64,000 bases of DNA from GCA-003244245 sp050699515 (GCA_050699515.1 JBOHFF010000134.1:20310-84309), one strand, 5' to 3'. Positions 16,660 to 25,934 are shown, counted from the first letter of the stretch. Notes: a model not told the origin generated them from the sequence alone. Numbers and translations are program-made.

Positions 16660-16983
16660 TCAGCCGCCGAAGGGGCCGCTCTCGGGCAGGCGGAGATCGG
16701 GCTTGTCCACTTCCTCGATATTGATGTCCTTGAAGGTAAGCACTCGGACATTCTTGACGAATCGAGCTGGCCGGTACATGTCCCACACCCAGGCATCGGA
16801 CATCCGTACCTCGAAGTAGACCTCTCCCTCGGCGTTACGGGCCTGCACATCCACCACGTTGGCCAGGTAGAAGCGCCGCTCGGTCTCCACCACATAGGCG
16901 AACTGACCGACGACGTCGCGGTACTCCTTGTAGAGCGACAGCTCCATCTCGGTCTCGTACTTCTCGAGATCCTCGGTGCTCAT
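16660..16983 (-). CDS. DUF2469 family protein
   Basis: A 107-residue acidic cytoplasmic protein (MSTEDLEKYETEMELSLYKE...) that is almost universal in Actinobacteria and nearly always found beside rnhB, as here (31 bp downstream of it). The conserved core YRDVVGQFAYVVETERRFYL and the C-terminal TFKDINIEEVDKPDL are present. The function is unknown. Confidence 0.9.
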   Translation of the reverse strand: MSTEDLEKYETEMELSLYKEYRDVVGQFAYVVETERRFYLANVVDVQARNAEGEVYFEVRMSDAWVWDMYRPARFVKNVRVLTFKDINIEEVDKPDLRLPESGPFGG

Positions 16984-17014
16984 CGGTGGCCCATCGGTTG
17001 CTGCGTCGGTCGCT

Positions 17015-17827
17015 TCATCGGGTGCCGGCTCCTCCTGCTCGTGCCGCTGACATGGTCAGCGATCCCCCATTCTGACCCACCGCCGGTTCCACTAACGGGC
17101 ACGGCCTCGGCTGTGCACTTCCCCGCGCTGGAGCGCACAGACCGTGCGCACGTGCCGCCAGCACGACGTTGACGTAGCTGAACCGGTGCTCGGCACAGGG
17201 ACCATGCGCCAGCAGGGACGCGTTGTGCTCCGGCGTGCAGTAGCCCTTGTGCTCGCTGAAGCCGTACCACGGCATCCGTGCGTGCAGCTCACGCATGATC
17301 CGGTCGCGGGTCACCTTGGCCAGCACCGAGGCTGCCGACACGCACGCCGCGGCCCGGTCCCCGCCGATCACCGCCAGGTTCGGGGCGGTCAGGCCGGGCA
17401 CCCGGAACCCGTCGGTGAGGACGTAACCGGGATGCACGGCAAGACCGGCGACAGCGCGCCGCATGCCCTCCAGGTTGGCCACGTGCACGCCCAACTCGTC
17501 GACCTCATCGGGTGGGATCACCACGACGCTGCGGGACAGCGCCCTGGTGACGATCACATCGTGGTAATGCTCCCGGCGCGCGGCGGACAGCAGCTTGGAG
17601 TCAGTGAGCCCAGCCAGCGCCGCCGCATCGGCAGGCCGCAGCACGCATGCCGCCACCACCAACGGACCTGCGCACGCCCCCCGACCGGCCTCGTCCACTC
17701 CAGCGACCGGGCCCAGGCCCTTGCGGTGCAGCACAGCCTGCAGGGTCCACGTGCCGCCGTCCCTGCGCACCACGGCTCTGGGCGGTCGGGGCAGAGGGTG
17801 GCTGCTGTCACACGTCATGGCCGGCAC
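17015..17827 (-). CDS. rnhB: Ribonuclease HII
   Basis: Cleaves RNA in RNA-DNA hybrids and single ribonucleotides in DNA. The active-site segment GVDEAGRGACAGPLVVAA supplies the D-E pair, DSKLL follows, and ASVLAKVTRDRIM plus FSEHKGYCTPEH complete the signature. Length 270 includes about 30 extra N-terminal residues and a low-complexity tail. It follows lepB by 5 bp. Confidence 0.95.
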   Translation of the reverse strand: MPAMTCDSSHPLPRPPRAVVRRDGGTWTLQAVLHRKGLGPVAGVDEAGRGACAGPLVVAACVLRPADAAALAGLTDSKLLSAARREHYHDVIVTRALSRSVVVIPPDEVDELGVHVANLEGMRRAVAGLAVHPGYVLTDGFRVPGLTAPNLAVIGGDRAAACVSAASVLAKVTRDRIMRELHARMPWYGFSEHKGYCTPEHNASLLAHGPCAEHRFSYVNVVLAARAHGLCAPARGSAQPRPCPLVEPAVGQNGGSLTMSAARAGGAGTR

Positions 17828-17832
17828 TCCCG

Positions 17833-18744
17833 TCAGCCCCGCCTGCGGGCGACCACCCGCTCCCGCAGGGACCGGCCGGCTCGCAACACCGGCCAGCTCA
17901 AGATGAGACCAGCGCCCAGCGGCAGGTTGACCGGCCAGAACTCCATCGACGACGAGCGGGGACCTGGCGCACCGAGCGCCTTGACGGGTTGCGGATCAGG
18001 ATCGGAGATGCCCTGCCACCGCCCCAGCGGGAGCACGATCAAGCGAGCCTTACCGATGATGTTGCTCACCGGCACGGTACCCGTGCGCTGGTCCGCGACG
18101 TGCCGTCGCGAGTCCGCGCTGTTGTTCCGGTTGTCCCCCATCATCCACAAGTTACCCATCGGCACCGTGACCGGGCCGAACTCCTCCTGGGGCTGCTGGC
18201 CAGCGAAAACCGCGTAGGGCTCGGTCAGCGAGGCTCCGTTGACCACGACGCGGCTCTGCGGATCACAACACTGCACGGTCTGCCCACCCACCGCGATCAC
18301 CCGCTTGACGAAGTCCCGCTCATCCGGTGGGGCCAGGCCTATCACCGAGCCGACTTGCTGGAGCCCACGGATGAGCACGTTGGCCGATCGCTGGCTGATG
18401 AACTCACTACCCCATGAGTCGGTGCCGCGGAACACCACCACGTCACCAGGCCTGGGATCGCCGAACCGGTAGCTCAGCTTGTCCACCAGCACCCGATCGT
18501 TGGTGCAGCCCGGGCAGCCGTGCAGGGTCGGTTCCATGGACGCCGAGGGGATCACATACACCCGGGCCAGGAACGTCTGGATCAGGAAGGTGAGCACCAG
18601 CGCGGTGAGTATCAGGATCGGCAGCTCACGCCAGAAGGAGCCCTTCTTGCGCCTCGACAAGCGATGCCGGTGCACGCCGCGACCGCGGGAAACACTGGGA
18701 TCGTCGCCGCGAGCGGGTTCCGTCGAGCGAGCCAGGTGCGCCAC
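17833..18744 (-). CDS. lepB: Signal peptidase I
   Basis: Membrane-bound Ser-Lys protease that removes Sec/Tat signal peptides. A basic cytoplasmic N-terminus precedes one transmembrane helix (LPILILTALVLTFLIQTFLA). The catalytic Ser is in IPSASMEPTLHG and the general-base Lys in RDFVKRVIAVGG. GDNRNNSADSR is the third signature. A second hydrophobic segment occurs near the C-terminus (about residues 275-290). The extra Cys pair GCPGC after the Ser motif is seen in some actinobacterial homologues. Between rplS and rnhB as usual. Confidence 0.95.
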   Translation of the reverse strand: MAHLARSTEPARGDDPSVSRGRGVHRHRLSRRKKGSFWRELPILILTALVLTFLIQTFLARVYVIPSASMEPTLHGCPGCTNDRVLVDKLSYRFGDPRPGDVVVFRGTDSWGSEFISQRSANVLIRGLQQVGSVIGLAPPDERDFVKRVIAVGGQTVQCCDPQSRVVVNGASLTEPYAVFAGQQPQEEFGPVTVPMGNLWMMGDNRNNSADSRRHVADQRTGTVPVSNIIGKARLIVLPLGRWQGISDPDPQPVKALGAPGPRSSSMEFWPVNLPLGAGLILSWPVLRAGRSLRERVVARRRG

Positions 18745-18781
18745 GTCCTCAGGCTATCGACAGGCGGCCAGTACCGGGGGA

Positions 18782-19141
18782 TCAGGAAGCGGACGGCGTC
18801 TCACGCTTCTCCTTGATCTTCGCAGCCTTACCCCGGAGATCACGAAGGTAGTACAGCTTGGCACGCCGGACATCACCGCGAGTGACCACCTCGATCTTGG
18901 CGATGTTCGGGGTGTGCACCGGAAAGGTTCGTTCTACGCCCACACCGAAGGACACCTTGCGCACGGTGAAGGTCTCCCGCACTCCGGCCCCCTGACGCCG
19001 GATGACCGCACCTTGGAAGATCTGGACCCGCTGGCGGGAACCTTCGATGACGCGGACGTGCACCTTGAGCGTGTCACCGGGGCGGAAGTCGGGGATGTCG
19101 GTCCGCAGCGACTTCGCGTCCAGGGCGTCCAGGGTGTTCAT
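18782..19141 (-). CDS. rplS: Large ribosomal subunit protein L19
   Basis: Sits at the 30S-50S interface. The product starts MNTLDALDAKSLRTDIPDF and contains the diagnostic FRPGDTLKVHVRVIEGSRQR, QIFQGAVIRRQG, and ERTFPVHTPNI. With the start at 19141 it is 119 residues, the normal size; the open frame upstream is not conserved. The 180 bp between it and trmD are probably leader sequence. Confidence 0.97.
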   Translation of the reverse strand: MNTLDALDAKSLRTDIPDFRPGDTLKVHVRVIEGSRQRVQIFQGAVIRRQGAGVRETFTVRKVSFGVGVERTFPVHTPNIAKIEVVTRGDVRRAKLYYLRDLRGKAAKIKEKRETPSAS

Positions 19142-19321
19142 CGGGAGTCCATCCTCGTCTTCGGGTGCAATGCACGGTCTGGAGCGTCCTGGAGAGGACG
19201 CGAACAGCGGCTGGCGCGACGGCAAGGACGTCCGCCCTGGGGGCAGTCCCCACGTTGCTCCGCTGTGGTAACCGGTTCAGTGTGCCAGACGCGGCGGTCC
19301 GCGATGAAACTGGGCGGTTTC

Positions 19322-20074
19322 CTACGGGGGCGGGGTGGCGAGCCCCTCGAGCAGGGCGCGGTCGGCACTGTCCAGCGCGTCCGAGGGCAGTGCCGCCAAC
19401 AGATCCGGACGCCGGGTCGCGGTGCGTTCCACCGCACGGTCCCGGCGCCAGCGGGCGATCGCCGCGTGGTTACCCGAACGCAGTACAGCGGGAACCTCCC
19501 GGCCACGCCAGCACTCCGGACGGGTGTAGCAGGGCCCCTCCAGCAGCCCGTCGGAGAACGAGTCCTGCGTCGCCGATGCGGGGTTGCCCAGCACCCCCGG
19601 CAGCAGCCGGGCGATGGCCTCGACCATCACCAGCACCGCAGCCTCACCCCCGACGAGCACGTAGTCGCCGATCGAGATCTCATCGACGGCCACCCGCTCG
19701 GCGGCCTCGTCGAGCACCCGCTGATCGATGCCCTCGTAGCGACCGCAGGCGAAGACAAGGCGGGGTTGGGTTGCCAGCTCGGCGGCAAGGTGCTGGGTGA
19801 AGGGCCGTCCTGCAGGGCTGGGCACCACCAACCGTGGCGGCGGCTCGCCGGCGAGCACCTCGTCCAGCGCCTCGCCCCATACGTCGGGCCGCATCACCAT
19901 GCCTGGTCCCCCACCATAGGGCGCGTCGTCCACCGACCGATGCCCGTCATGGGCCCAATCCCGCAGGTCATGCACCCTGAAGCCGATCAGATTCCGCTCG
20001 ATGGCACGGCCGAGCAGAGCCTCCCGGGCCGGAGCCAGGTACTCGGGAAAGATCGTCACTATCTGAATCAGCAC
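19322..20074 (-). CDS. trmD: tRNA (guanine-37-N1)-methyltransferase TrmD
   Basis: SPOUT-fold dimer that prevents +1 frameshifting by methylating G37. Motifs seen are the N-terminal IVTIFPEYL, DDAPYGGGPGMVM, and the knotted SAM site FACGRYEGIDQRV with SIGDYVLVGGEAA. Length 250. It lies 13 bp after rimM in the canonical rpsP-khpA-rimM-trmD order. Confidence 0.97.
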   Translation of the reverse strand: MLIQIVTIFPEYLAPAREALLGRAIERNLIGFRVHDLRDWAHDGHRSVDDAPYGGGPGMVMRPDVWGEALDEVLAGEPPPRLVVPSPAGRPFTQHLAAELATQPRLVFACGRYEGIDQRVLDEAAERVAVDEISIGDYVLVGGEAAVLVMVEAIARLLPGVLGNPASATQDSFSDGLLEGPCYTRPECWRGREVPAVLRSGNHAAIARWRRDRAVERTATRRPDLLAALPSDALDSADRALLEGLATPPP

Positions 20075-20087
20075 CGTGGGAGAGCCT

Positions 20088-20654
20088 TCAGTCGATCAGC
20101 CCGGCAGGTGGGTCGAGCCGCACCCGGCCCGCGAGCAGGTCCACCTCGGGCACGATGGCGCGGACGAAGGGCACCAGCACCTCGCCGCGGTCGGTGTCGA
20201 GTACCAGCAGGTCGCTGGCCGGAGCGTGCAGCACCTCGCGCACCGTGCCCAGCGTCGCACCGTCGGGACCCACCGCGGCCAGGCCCTCGAGCTGGTGGTC
20301 GTAGAACTCGTCAGGGTCATCCAGATCGGGCAACTCAGCGGCATCGACGTGCAGGATGCACCCGCACAGCTCGATCGCCGCGTCGCGGTCGGCTATCCCG
20401 ACGAATCGCACCAGGAGGGCCCCCTTGTGCGGGCGGGCGGCCTCCACCGTGAGCGTGCGGCCGGTATTCCCTTGCAGCTGCGCACCGGCCGCGAAGCGCT
20501 GTTCCGGGAAATCAGTGCGCACCTGCACCGTGACCTCGCCACGCAGGCCGTGTGGTCGGCCGATCCTGCCGACCATCAACCGGGTGTCCGGGCCTGCGGT
20601 GTCCCGCCCCGGATTGTCGCTACTCGGCTGCACGGTCGGCGCCTCAGCCCGCAC
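20088..20654 (-). CDS. rimM: Ribosome maturation factor RimM
   Basis: Binds S19 during 30S head maturation. The N-terminal domain begins MVGRIGRPHGLRGEVTVQV after about 25 variable residues, and the C-terminal PRC-barrel shows FYDHQLEGLAAVG and VPFVRAIVPEVDL. Length 188. It begins 2 bp after the KH-domain gene. Confidence 0.94.
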   Translation of the reverse strand: MRAEAPTVQPSSDNPGRDTAGPDTRLMVGRIGRPHGLRGEVTVQVRTDFPEQRFAAGAQLQGNTGRTLTVEAARPHKGALLVRFVGIADRDAAIELCGCILHVDAAELPDLDDPDEFYDHQLEGLAAVGPDGATLGTVREVLHAPASDLLVLDTDRGEVLVPFVRAIVPEVDLLAGRVRLDPPAGLID

Positions 20655-20656
20655 AC

Positions 20657-20896
20657 TCAGCGATCGGTGTCGACGACGTCGACGCGAACCCCACGCCCGC
20701 CGATACCGCCCATCACCGTGCGCAACGCCGTGGCTGTCCGCCCACCACGGCCGATCACTTTGCCGAGATCATCGGGGTGGACGTGCACCTCGAGGGTGCG
20801 GCCCCGTCGGGTGGTCAACAGCTGGACGCGCACATCGTCGGGATTATCGACGATCCCCCGGACGAGATGCTCGAGCGCGTCCGCCAGCATGCTCAC
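20657..20896 (-). CDS. khpA: KH-domain RNA-binding protein KhpA
   Basis: A single KH domain (79 residues, MLADALEHLVRGIVDNPDDV) with the G-x-x-G loop VIGRGGRTATALRTVMG. KhpA-type proteins bind RNA broadly and affect cell elongation in Firmicutes. Its ATG overlaps the rpsP stop (ATGA), the usual arrangement. Confidence 0.93.
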   Translation of the reverse strand: MSMLADALEHLVRGIVDNPDDVRVQLLTTRRGRTLEVHVHPDDLGKVIGRGGRTATALRTVMGGIGGRGVRVDVVDTDR

Positions 20897-21414
20897 ACCT
20901 GGCCGTCCGCGACCGTCGCAGTGTCCTCCCGGTCATCAGCTGCAGATGAGGCTTCAGCCGGGTCCGGTTCTGGGGCTTTCTCGACGTTCTTGTCCGGGGC
21001 AACACCAGTGCCGGTGTCGATCTGGCGGGAGGCCTTGCGCCGGGGTGTGGTGGCCTCGGTGGTGGGTACCTCGCCTGCCAGCGCCAGCGCCCGGTTGAAC
21101 AGCTCAGCCTTGTCCGGCTTCGGCTCGGCACGCTGCAACGTGCCCTCTGCCCCCGGGAGGCCCTTGAAGCGCTGCCAGTCCCCGGTGACCTCGAGAAGAT
21201 GTTGAACCGGATCGGTGGGTTGAGCCCCGACGCCGAGCCAGTACTGCACCCGTTCCGAGTCGACCTCGATGAGGCTGGGTTGCTCCTTGGGGTGGTACTT
21301 GCCGATCGTCTCGATCGCCCTACCGTTGCGGCGGGTGCGGGCGTCGGCGACGACGATCCGGTAGTACGGCTGGCGAATCCGGCCGAGCCGCATGAGCTTG
21401 ATCTTGACAGCCAC
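20893..21414 (-). CDS. rpsP: Small ribosomal subunit protein S16 with long acidic tail
   Basis: The core is MAVKIKLMRLGRIRQPYYRI, then RTRRNGRAIETIGKYHP and AQPTDPVQHLLEVTGDW. The GTG at 21414 is the start because conservation begins there. The product is 173 residues: about 100 conserved, then an Ala/Glu/Asp-rich tail that many actinobacterial S16 proteins carry. It opens the rpsP-khpA-rimM-trmD operon. Confidence 0.96.
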   Translation of the reverse strand: MAVKIKLMRLGRIRQPYYRIVVADARTRRNGRAIETIGKYHPKEQPSLIEVDSERVQYWLGVGAQPTDPVQHLLEVTGDWQRFKGLPGAEGTLQRAEPKPDKAELFNRALALAGEVPTTEATTPRRKASRQIDTGTGVAPDKNVEKAPEPDPAEASSAADDREDTATVADGQV

Positions 21415-21608
21415 GGGTCGAGCTACTCCTGTCGACGCACAAATGTTCACGGTGAGCGCGCACGGCCCACGGTGGGGACACGGACCGACGGTGCTCGCGA
21501 GGTCAGTGGTCACGGCGTGCTGAGAGGACCCACCGCGACAACAGCGACCTATTGTGCCAGACCACCCCGACTGCCCGTAGCACCCGTCCACGATCTGCAA
21601 GGTGCACC

Positions 21609-21674
21609 GAGCAGAAGAGCCCGACACAACGAGCACAGGAGCGCGACACGCCGAGCAGAAGAGCGCGACACGCG
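21609..21674. repeat. Three 22-bp tandem repeats between the CPBP gene and rpsP
   Basis: Units start at exactly 21609, 21631 and 21653. The shared part reads GAGCAGAAGAGCCCGACAC, GAGCACAGGAGCGCGACAC and GAGCAGAAGAGCGCGACAC, followed by three variable bases. They begin a few bases after the CPBP stop and about 200 bp upstream of rpsP, so they are in the rpsP leader or promoter region. Confidence 0.85.
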
Positions 21675-21678
21675 GGGA

Positions 21679-22443
21679 TTAGGGGGGTGGGGTGCCTAGC
21701 GTGAGGAAGAGGAGGCCGAGCGCGGGCAGGAGATTGTTCGTCTGGTGGGCGACGATGCTGGCCAGCAGGTTCCCGGTGAGCAATCGCGCGAGCGCGAGCG
21801 GCACCGAGATCACCACCAGTAGCGGAGTGCGCAACAGCTCGCTGTAGGACAGCGAGAACAGTGGGTGGGCCAGCGAGAACAGCAGGGTGGTCAGCCCGAA
21901 GATCACCCAGCGGTTCCACCGCCAGCACTCCATCGCGCGCCACAGCACGCCCCGGTAGAGCAGCTCCTCGCACAACGGCGCGATCAGCCACACCGCGAAG
22001 AACAGCGTGAGCGCCAACCCGAGGGACAGCCGCTGGTCGCCGAACACCTCCCCTACCGCCGATTTCGCCTGGCTCTCGCCGACCCAGCGTGCCCACAACA
22101 TCGAGGCGGGCAGGGTGACGATCAGGCTGAGAACGCCCAACGCCAGCCCGATACCCAGGTCGGCGGGCCGCCAACGCAGCGGCAGCTGATCGCGCAGCCG
22201 TTCTGGCAGCGTCCCCCGGCCGATCAGCACGGTCCCGATGAGCACGACCAGACCGGACGCCACCGCCGGCACCACGAGCGCGAGGACCAGCGCCGCGCCG
22301 GGCAATCCCATACCGGGCGCCCGCTGCGCCGGCAGGAAGGGGAGCACGGCCAGCACGGACGCCACCACGAAGGTCAGCTCCGCGACCACGAAACAGGTGA
22401 GCAGCCGCCGACCATGGCGGGTATCCGGCAGGACGGCGCTCAC
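21679..22443 (-). CDS. CPBP-family intramembrane metalloprotease
   Basis: A 254-residue polytopic membrane protein of the CAAX-protease/bacteriocin-processing (CPBP, Abi) family. About seven hydrophobic segments are seen. The active-site motif E-E-x3-R is intact (CEELLYRGVL), the second-motif histidine is in FSLAHPLF, and the third is NLLASIVAHQTNN. The natural substrate is unknown. The GTG start overlaps the stop of the upstream amidohydrolase gene (GTGA), so the two are coupled. Confidence 0.88.
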   Translation of the reverse strand: MSAVLPDTRHGRRLLTCFVVAELTFVVASVLAVLPFLPAQRAPGMGLPGAALVLALVVPAVASGLVVLIGTVLIGRGTLPERLRDQLPLRWRPADLGIGLALGVLSLIVTLPASMLWARWVGESQAKSAVGEVFGDQRLSLGLALTLFFAVWLIAPLCEELLYRGVLWRAMECWRWNRWVIFGLTTLLFSLAHPLFSLSYSELLRTPLLVVISVPLALARLLTGNLLASIVAHQTNNLLPALGLLFLTLGTPPP

Positions 22444-23504
22444 CGCGCCCGACCCCGCAACAGCAGCAACGCGGGATTGCGCAGGGTGTCCGGGTCGAGC
22501 CGCGGGTCGGCGCGGGTGACCAGCAGGTCCGCGGGCGCACCGGGCACTAGGCCCGCGACACCGAGCCAGTCGCGGGCCGCCCAGCTCGCCGCCGCCAGTG
22601 CCTGCGCACCGGTGAGGCCAGCGGTGCGCAACGCGACGATCTCATCTACCAGGCGACCGTGCTGAATCCCGCCACCAGCGTCGCTGCCTGCGTAGATCGG
22701 GACTCCCGCCTCGATGGCGGCACCGATGGTGTCCCGGACCCCGGCGTGCAGCGCACGCATGTACGTGGCGTAGCGCGGGAATCTGGCGGCGCGCTCAGCG
22801 ATCACCGGGAACATCTCGATGTTGATCAGTGTGGGAACCAGAGCGGTGCCGCGCACGGCCATCGCGGTGATGGTGTCGGCGGACAGGCCGGTGCCGTGCT
22901 CGATGCAGTCGATCCCGGCGGCGATCAGGGCGGGTAGGGCGTCGGCGCCGAAGACGTGCGCAGTGACCCTGGCGCCGGCATGGTGTGCGGCGGCGACCGC
23001 TTCGAGGAGCACGTCATCAGGCCACAGCGGAGCGAGATCGCCCGTGGAGCGATCGATCCAGTCACCGACCAGCTTGACCCAGCCGTCCCCGGCGGCGGCC
23101 TGCTCCAGCACCGCTTGCGGCAGCAGCCCGGGCTCGTCCAACTCCACACCGATGGTCGGGATGTAGCGCTTGGGGCGGGCCAGGTGGCGGCCGGCCCGGA
23201 TGATGCGCGGCAGGTCATCGCGGGCCTGCAACGGGCGGGTGTCGATCGGGGATCCGCAGTCCCGGACGAGAAGCGTCCCGGCGTCCCGGTTGATGGCGGC
23301 CTGCTCGGCCGCCTCGGCCAGGCTCGTCGCCCCCTGAGCGCCGATACCGACGTGGCAGTGCGCGTCGACCAGGCCGGGCAGGATGTAACCGCCGTCGCAG
23401 GCAGTGACCGCCCCGGGCACCGGGTCGGCGCAGATCACCCCGTCAGCCACCCACAGCTCGCCCGGTTCCCCGGCGGGCAGTAGCACTCCCCGTAGGTGCA
23501 TCGC
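22440..23504 (-). CDS. Amidohydrolase-superfamily enzyme
   Basis: A cytoplasmic metal-dependent hydrolase of about 354 residues from the ATG at 23504 (MHLRGVLLPAGEPGELW). The metal ligands are visible: VDAHCHVG (H-x-H), RVTAHVFG (His), CIEHGTGL (His) and AGSDAGGG (Asp). The order and the final LAAASWAARDWLGVAGLVPGAPADL resemble imidazolonepropionase/prolidase-type members. The reaction is not known. The frame stays open 42 codons further upstream, and the true start is uncertain. Coupled to the CPBP gene. Confidence 0.85.
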   Translation of the reverse strand, partial: AMHLRGVLLPAGEPGELWVADGVICADPVPGAVTACDGGYILPGLVDAHCHVGIGAQGATSLAEAAEQAAINRDAGTLLVRDCGSPIDTRPLQARDDLPRIIRAGRHLARPKRYIPTIGVELDEPGLLPQAVLEQAAAGDGWVKLVGDWIDRSTGDLAPLWPDDVLLEAVAAAHHAGARVTAHVFGADALPALIAAGIDCIEHGTGLSADTITAMAVRGTALVPTLINIEMFPVIAERAARFPRYATYMRALHAGVRDTIGAAIEAGVPIYAGSDAGGGIQHGRLVDEIVALRTAGLTGAQALAAASWAARDWLGVAGLVPGAPADLLVTRADPRLDPDTLRNPALLLLRGRAR

Positions 23505-23749
23505 CTGCGCCGGCAAAGACTCCGTGATTTCTCGCGGAACCGTGTGGGTGTGCTCACCAGCGCTGGTAGCTGTACCGGGTGTCGTGCTGACGCGCGGAAA
23601 CCGTTGTCGTTGACGATCGCCCGTTGTCATCGTTGGTCAGTGTATTCGACACCAGAGCGGGACCATCGGAGATCAACCCATCCGACGATCTTGTTGCTGA
23701 ACCGCTCGCGTACCCTCCTTCGCGGCTAGACGTCTCATAGGGAGCGATG

Positions 23750-25060
23750 ATGGCAATCAAGGACACCGACCCGGCGATCTTCGAGCAGCCGGACATGCGA
23801 CGCGCTCTGGCGGAGCGTGACATCACCAAGGTGTACAAGATCCTCATCGACAACGGCGTAACACAGGCGCACATCGCGTCGCTGGTAGGACAGCAGGCGT
23901 CCGAGGTATCCGAGATCATCTCCGGACGCCAAGTACAGGGCTACGACGTACTCGTAAGGGTTGCGGAGGGCTTCGGCGTGTCGCGGGGAGCGATGGGTCT
24001 TGCCTACGCTGGCGACGGCGAGGGGGACGATTCGCCGATTGTTGACGAGGTGACCGAGGAGATGAGACGCCGAGGGTTGCTCGCGGCCGGGGCGATCGCG
24101 CTGTTCAACCGCCCGATCCTGGGCGAGATCTTAGAGGTACCTGAACGTCCACCGGCTCCAACCCCGCTGCCAGCACAACTAGGTGAGGCCGATGTCGCGG
24201 CGATAGTGGAGATGACGGCCCGCCTCGATGCACAGGCCCAGTACTACGGTGGCTGCGCCGACATTCTCACGCCAGTCGCCCAGCGCGCCGAGCGACTGCT
24301 AGAGGTCCCAGCGGCTGACATGACCAAGCTGGGGATGATGAAGGCCGTGGCCGGGCTGCACAACGTGGCTGGCTGGGCGGCGTATGACTCCAAGGATCAA
24401 GACCGAGCCCGATACCACTTTGCTCGTGCGATGAGTCTCGGCAACCACGGCGATGGATATGAGTTCTCCCGTGCCGCCTACCTCGCTGGGGTCTCAGTGG
24501 CGGAGCAAGGTGCCCTTACCGATGGTCTCAAGTTCTTGCAGCTCGGCGAGATGCGACTGAACGATGCCGAACCAAGCGAGCGTACCGAAGCGCTGAAGGC
24601 ATGGATCGGTGCCGACTCGGCCTGCATCCTGGCTGAAATGGGTCACCGGGACAAGTGCCGGGTGTCGCTGGCACGGGCACTCGAGGGCTGGCGTCCGCCG
24701 GATGCGGACGACGCGGCCGAGATGGACTGGCTCAACGGACTCATCCAGATGCAGCTTGGCAATGATGACTCGGCCGAGCGGTTCGTGGCCACGTCGCTGC
24801 GGCACTGGCAGGGTTCACAAGATCGCAGATCTACTGTCCTGGGCGAGATCACCATGGCGACACTGCATGTGCGTTCCGGGGACTCGACTGGAACTCTGCG
24901 GGCCTACCAAGCGATCACGCAGGTGCGAGAGATGCACACGAAACGAGCACGGGAGCGCCTGAAACCGTTGATCATGGCGTTGGATGAGCGTCCTGGCGAG
25001 GAGCCTCAGAAGCTGGTGCTGCTAGCCCGCCGGGTCGCTGTCGCTAGCGATCCGATCTGA
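23750..25060 (+). CDS. XRE-family regulator with TPR-like domain (paralogue of 14316-15644)
   Basis: A 436-residue regulator. Helix-turn-helix: DNGVTQAHIASLVGQQASEV then SEIISGRQVQGYDVLVRVAE. The helical C-terminal domain has repeated ALxxxxLGExRLNDAEP-type units. Two adjacent ATGs (23747 and 23750) follow GGGAG; the second has the better spacing. The architecture and several motifs match the regulator at 14316-15644. It converges with the HEPN-like gene 10 bp downstream, and is divergent from the amidohydrolase. Confidence 0.85.
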   Translation: MAIKDTDPAIFEQPDMRRALAERDITKVYKILIDNGVTQAHIASLVGQQASEVSEIISGRQVQGYDVLVRVAEGFGVSRGAMGLAYAGDGEGDDSPIVDEVTEEMRRRGLLAAGAIALFNRPILGEILEVPERPPAPTPLPAQLGEADVAAIVEMTARLDAQAQYYGGCADILTPVAQRAERLLEVPAADMTKLGMMKAVAGLHNVAGWAAYDSKDQDRARYHFARAMSLGNHGDGYEFSRAAYLAGVSVAEQGALTDGLKFLQLGEMRLNDAEPSERTEALKAWIGADSACILAEMGHRDKCRVSLARALEGWRPPDADDAAEMDWLNGLIQMQLGNDDSAERFVATSLRHWQGSQDRRSTVLGEITMATLHVRSGDSTGTLRAYQAITQVREMHTKRARERLKPLIMALDERPGEEPQKLVLLARRVAVASDPI

Positions 25061-25070
25061 GTGAGACCGA

Positions 25071-25934
25071 CTATGGGATCCGCTGGAGAACCTGGACTCG
25101 TCCCCATTGCACGATCGTCACCGCAAGATGAACAACGGCCTGTGCCTGTTCGAGGGTGATTACCGCGGGGGTGCCGCCTCCGTGACGGTCAGGGTTCGGC
25201 CAGATCAACTCCAGCATCAGCACGAGCCGGTTAGCGCTGAAGTCACTGTTCGTACCGGGGAGCACGAGCTTCCAGCGCTGGGGCTGCGAGCGCAGATCGC
25301 CGATGACATTGCTCAGGGTCGCCTTCGCGTTGCTCGGGCAGACAACTGGCTTGAGAATATGCTCCACAGCCTTGATCGAGTGGTCCCAGGCGTCAGAGGG
25401 ATCAGGCTCACGGCCGTAGGCCTTCCTCCATGCCTCCACCAGCTCATCGCTCGCAGCGTCGTGCGGTAGCGAGGCGGTGTCGTATGCCTCTTGCGCGACT
25501 GGATCGACGCGTCGCCACAGTCCTGTCTTGGTGGCTGTCCAGGCAGAGCCGCCGTAGAGGAGCATCTGCTCAAGTCTGTCTGTGGAACAGGTCTCCTGAG
25601 CCAGCTGGATCGTGGCGTGGACGACGTCCAGAAACTGATCCGGGTCCGAGTTACAAAAATTGATGATCTCGCTCCAGAGCCAAGAATCCGATGCCAAAGC
25701 GTCGAGCGGGATTCGGCAGGTAACTGCGACAGCCTGCATCGTCGCGGTTCGGGCAGTTTCCGAGATGAAGACTCCGGATGGGCAACCAAAGGTGTCGTTT
25801 AACCATCGGCGGACCGGCCGGTGCAGGTGCCGGGGCACACCCTCGTGCGGGCCGTCCGGTTTCGGCCGTCCTTCCCGCCTCGTGGGCGTTTGCCACACCA
25901 CAGACCAATCTCTCCTGCAAAGTCGATCAATCAC
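25071..25934 (-). CDS. Hypothetical protein, possible HEPN/Abi-like domain
   Basis: A 287-residue cytoplasmic protein. The C-terminal half (DAWDHSIKAVEHILKPVVCP, then SNAKATLSNVIGDL, then LELIWPNPDRHGGG and AVVHLAVTIVQWGRVQVL) resembles an actinobacterial group I associate with HEPN-like abortive-infection proteins. No catalytic motif of a nuclease is certain. The N-terminus is doubtful: the first 30 residues are charged and Pro-rich, and a GTG at 25838 is an alternative. It converges with the XRE/TPR regulator, separated by 10 bp, and lies between that regulator and ffh. Confidence 0.55.
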   Translation of the reverse strand: MIDRLCRRDWSVVWQTPTRREGRPKPDGPHEGVPRHLHRPVRRWLNDTFGCPSGVFISETARTATMQAVAVTCRIPLDALASDSWLWSEIINFCNSDPDQFLDVVHATIQLAQETCSTDRLEQMLLYGGSAWTATKTGLWRRVDPVAQEAYDTASLPHDAASDELVEAWRKAYGREPDPSDAWDHSIKAVEHILKPVVCPSNAKATLSNVIGDLRSQPQRWKLVLPGTNSDFSANRLVLMLELIWPNPDRHGGGTPAVITLEQAQAVVHLAVTIVQWGRVQVLQRIP

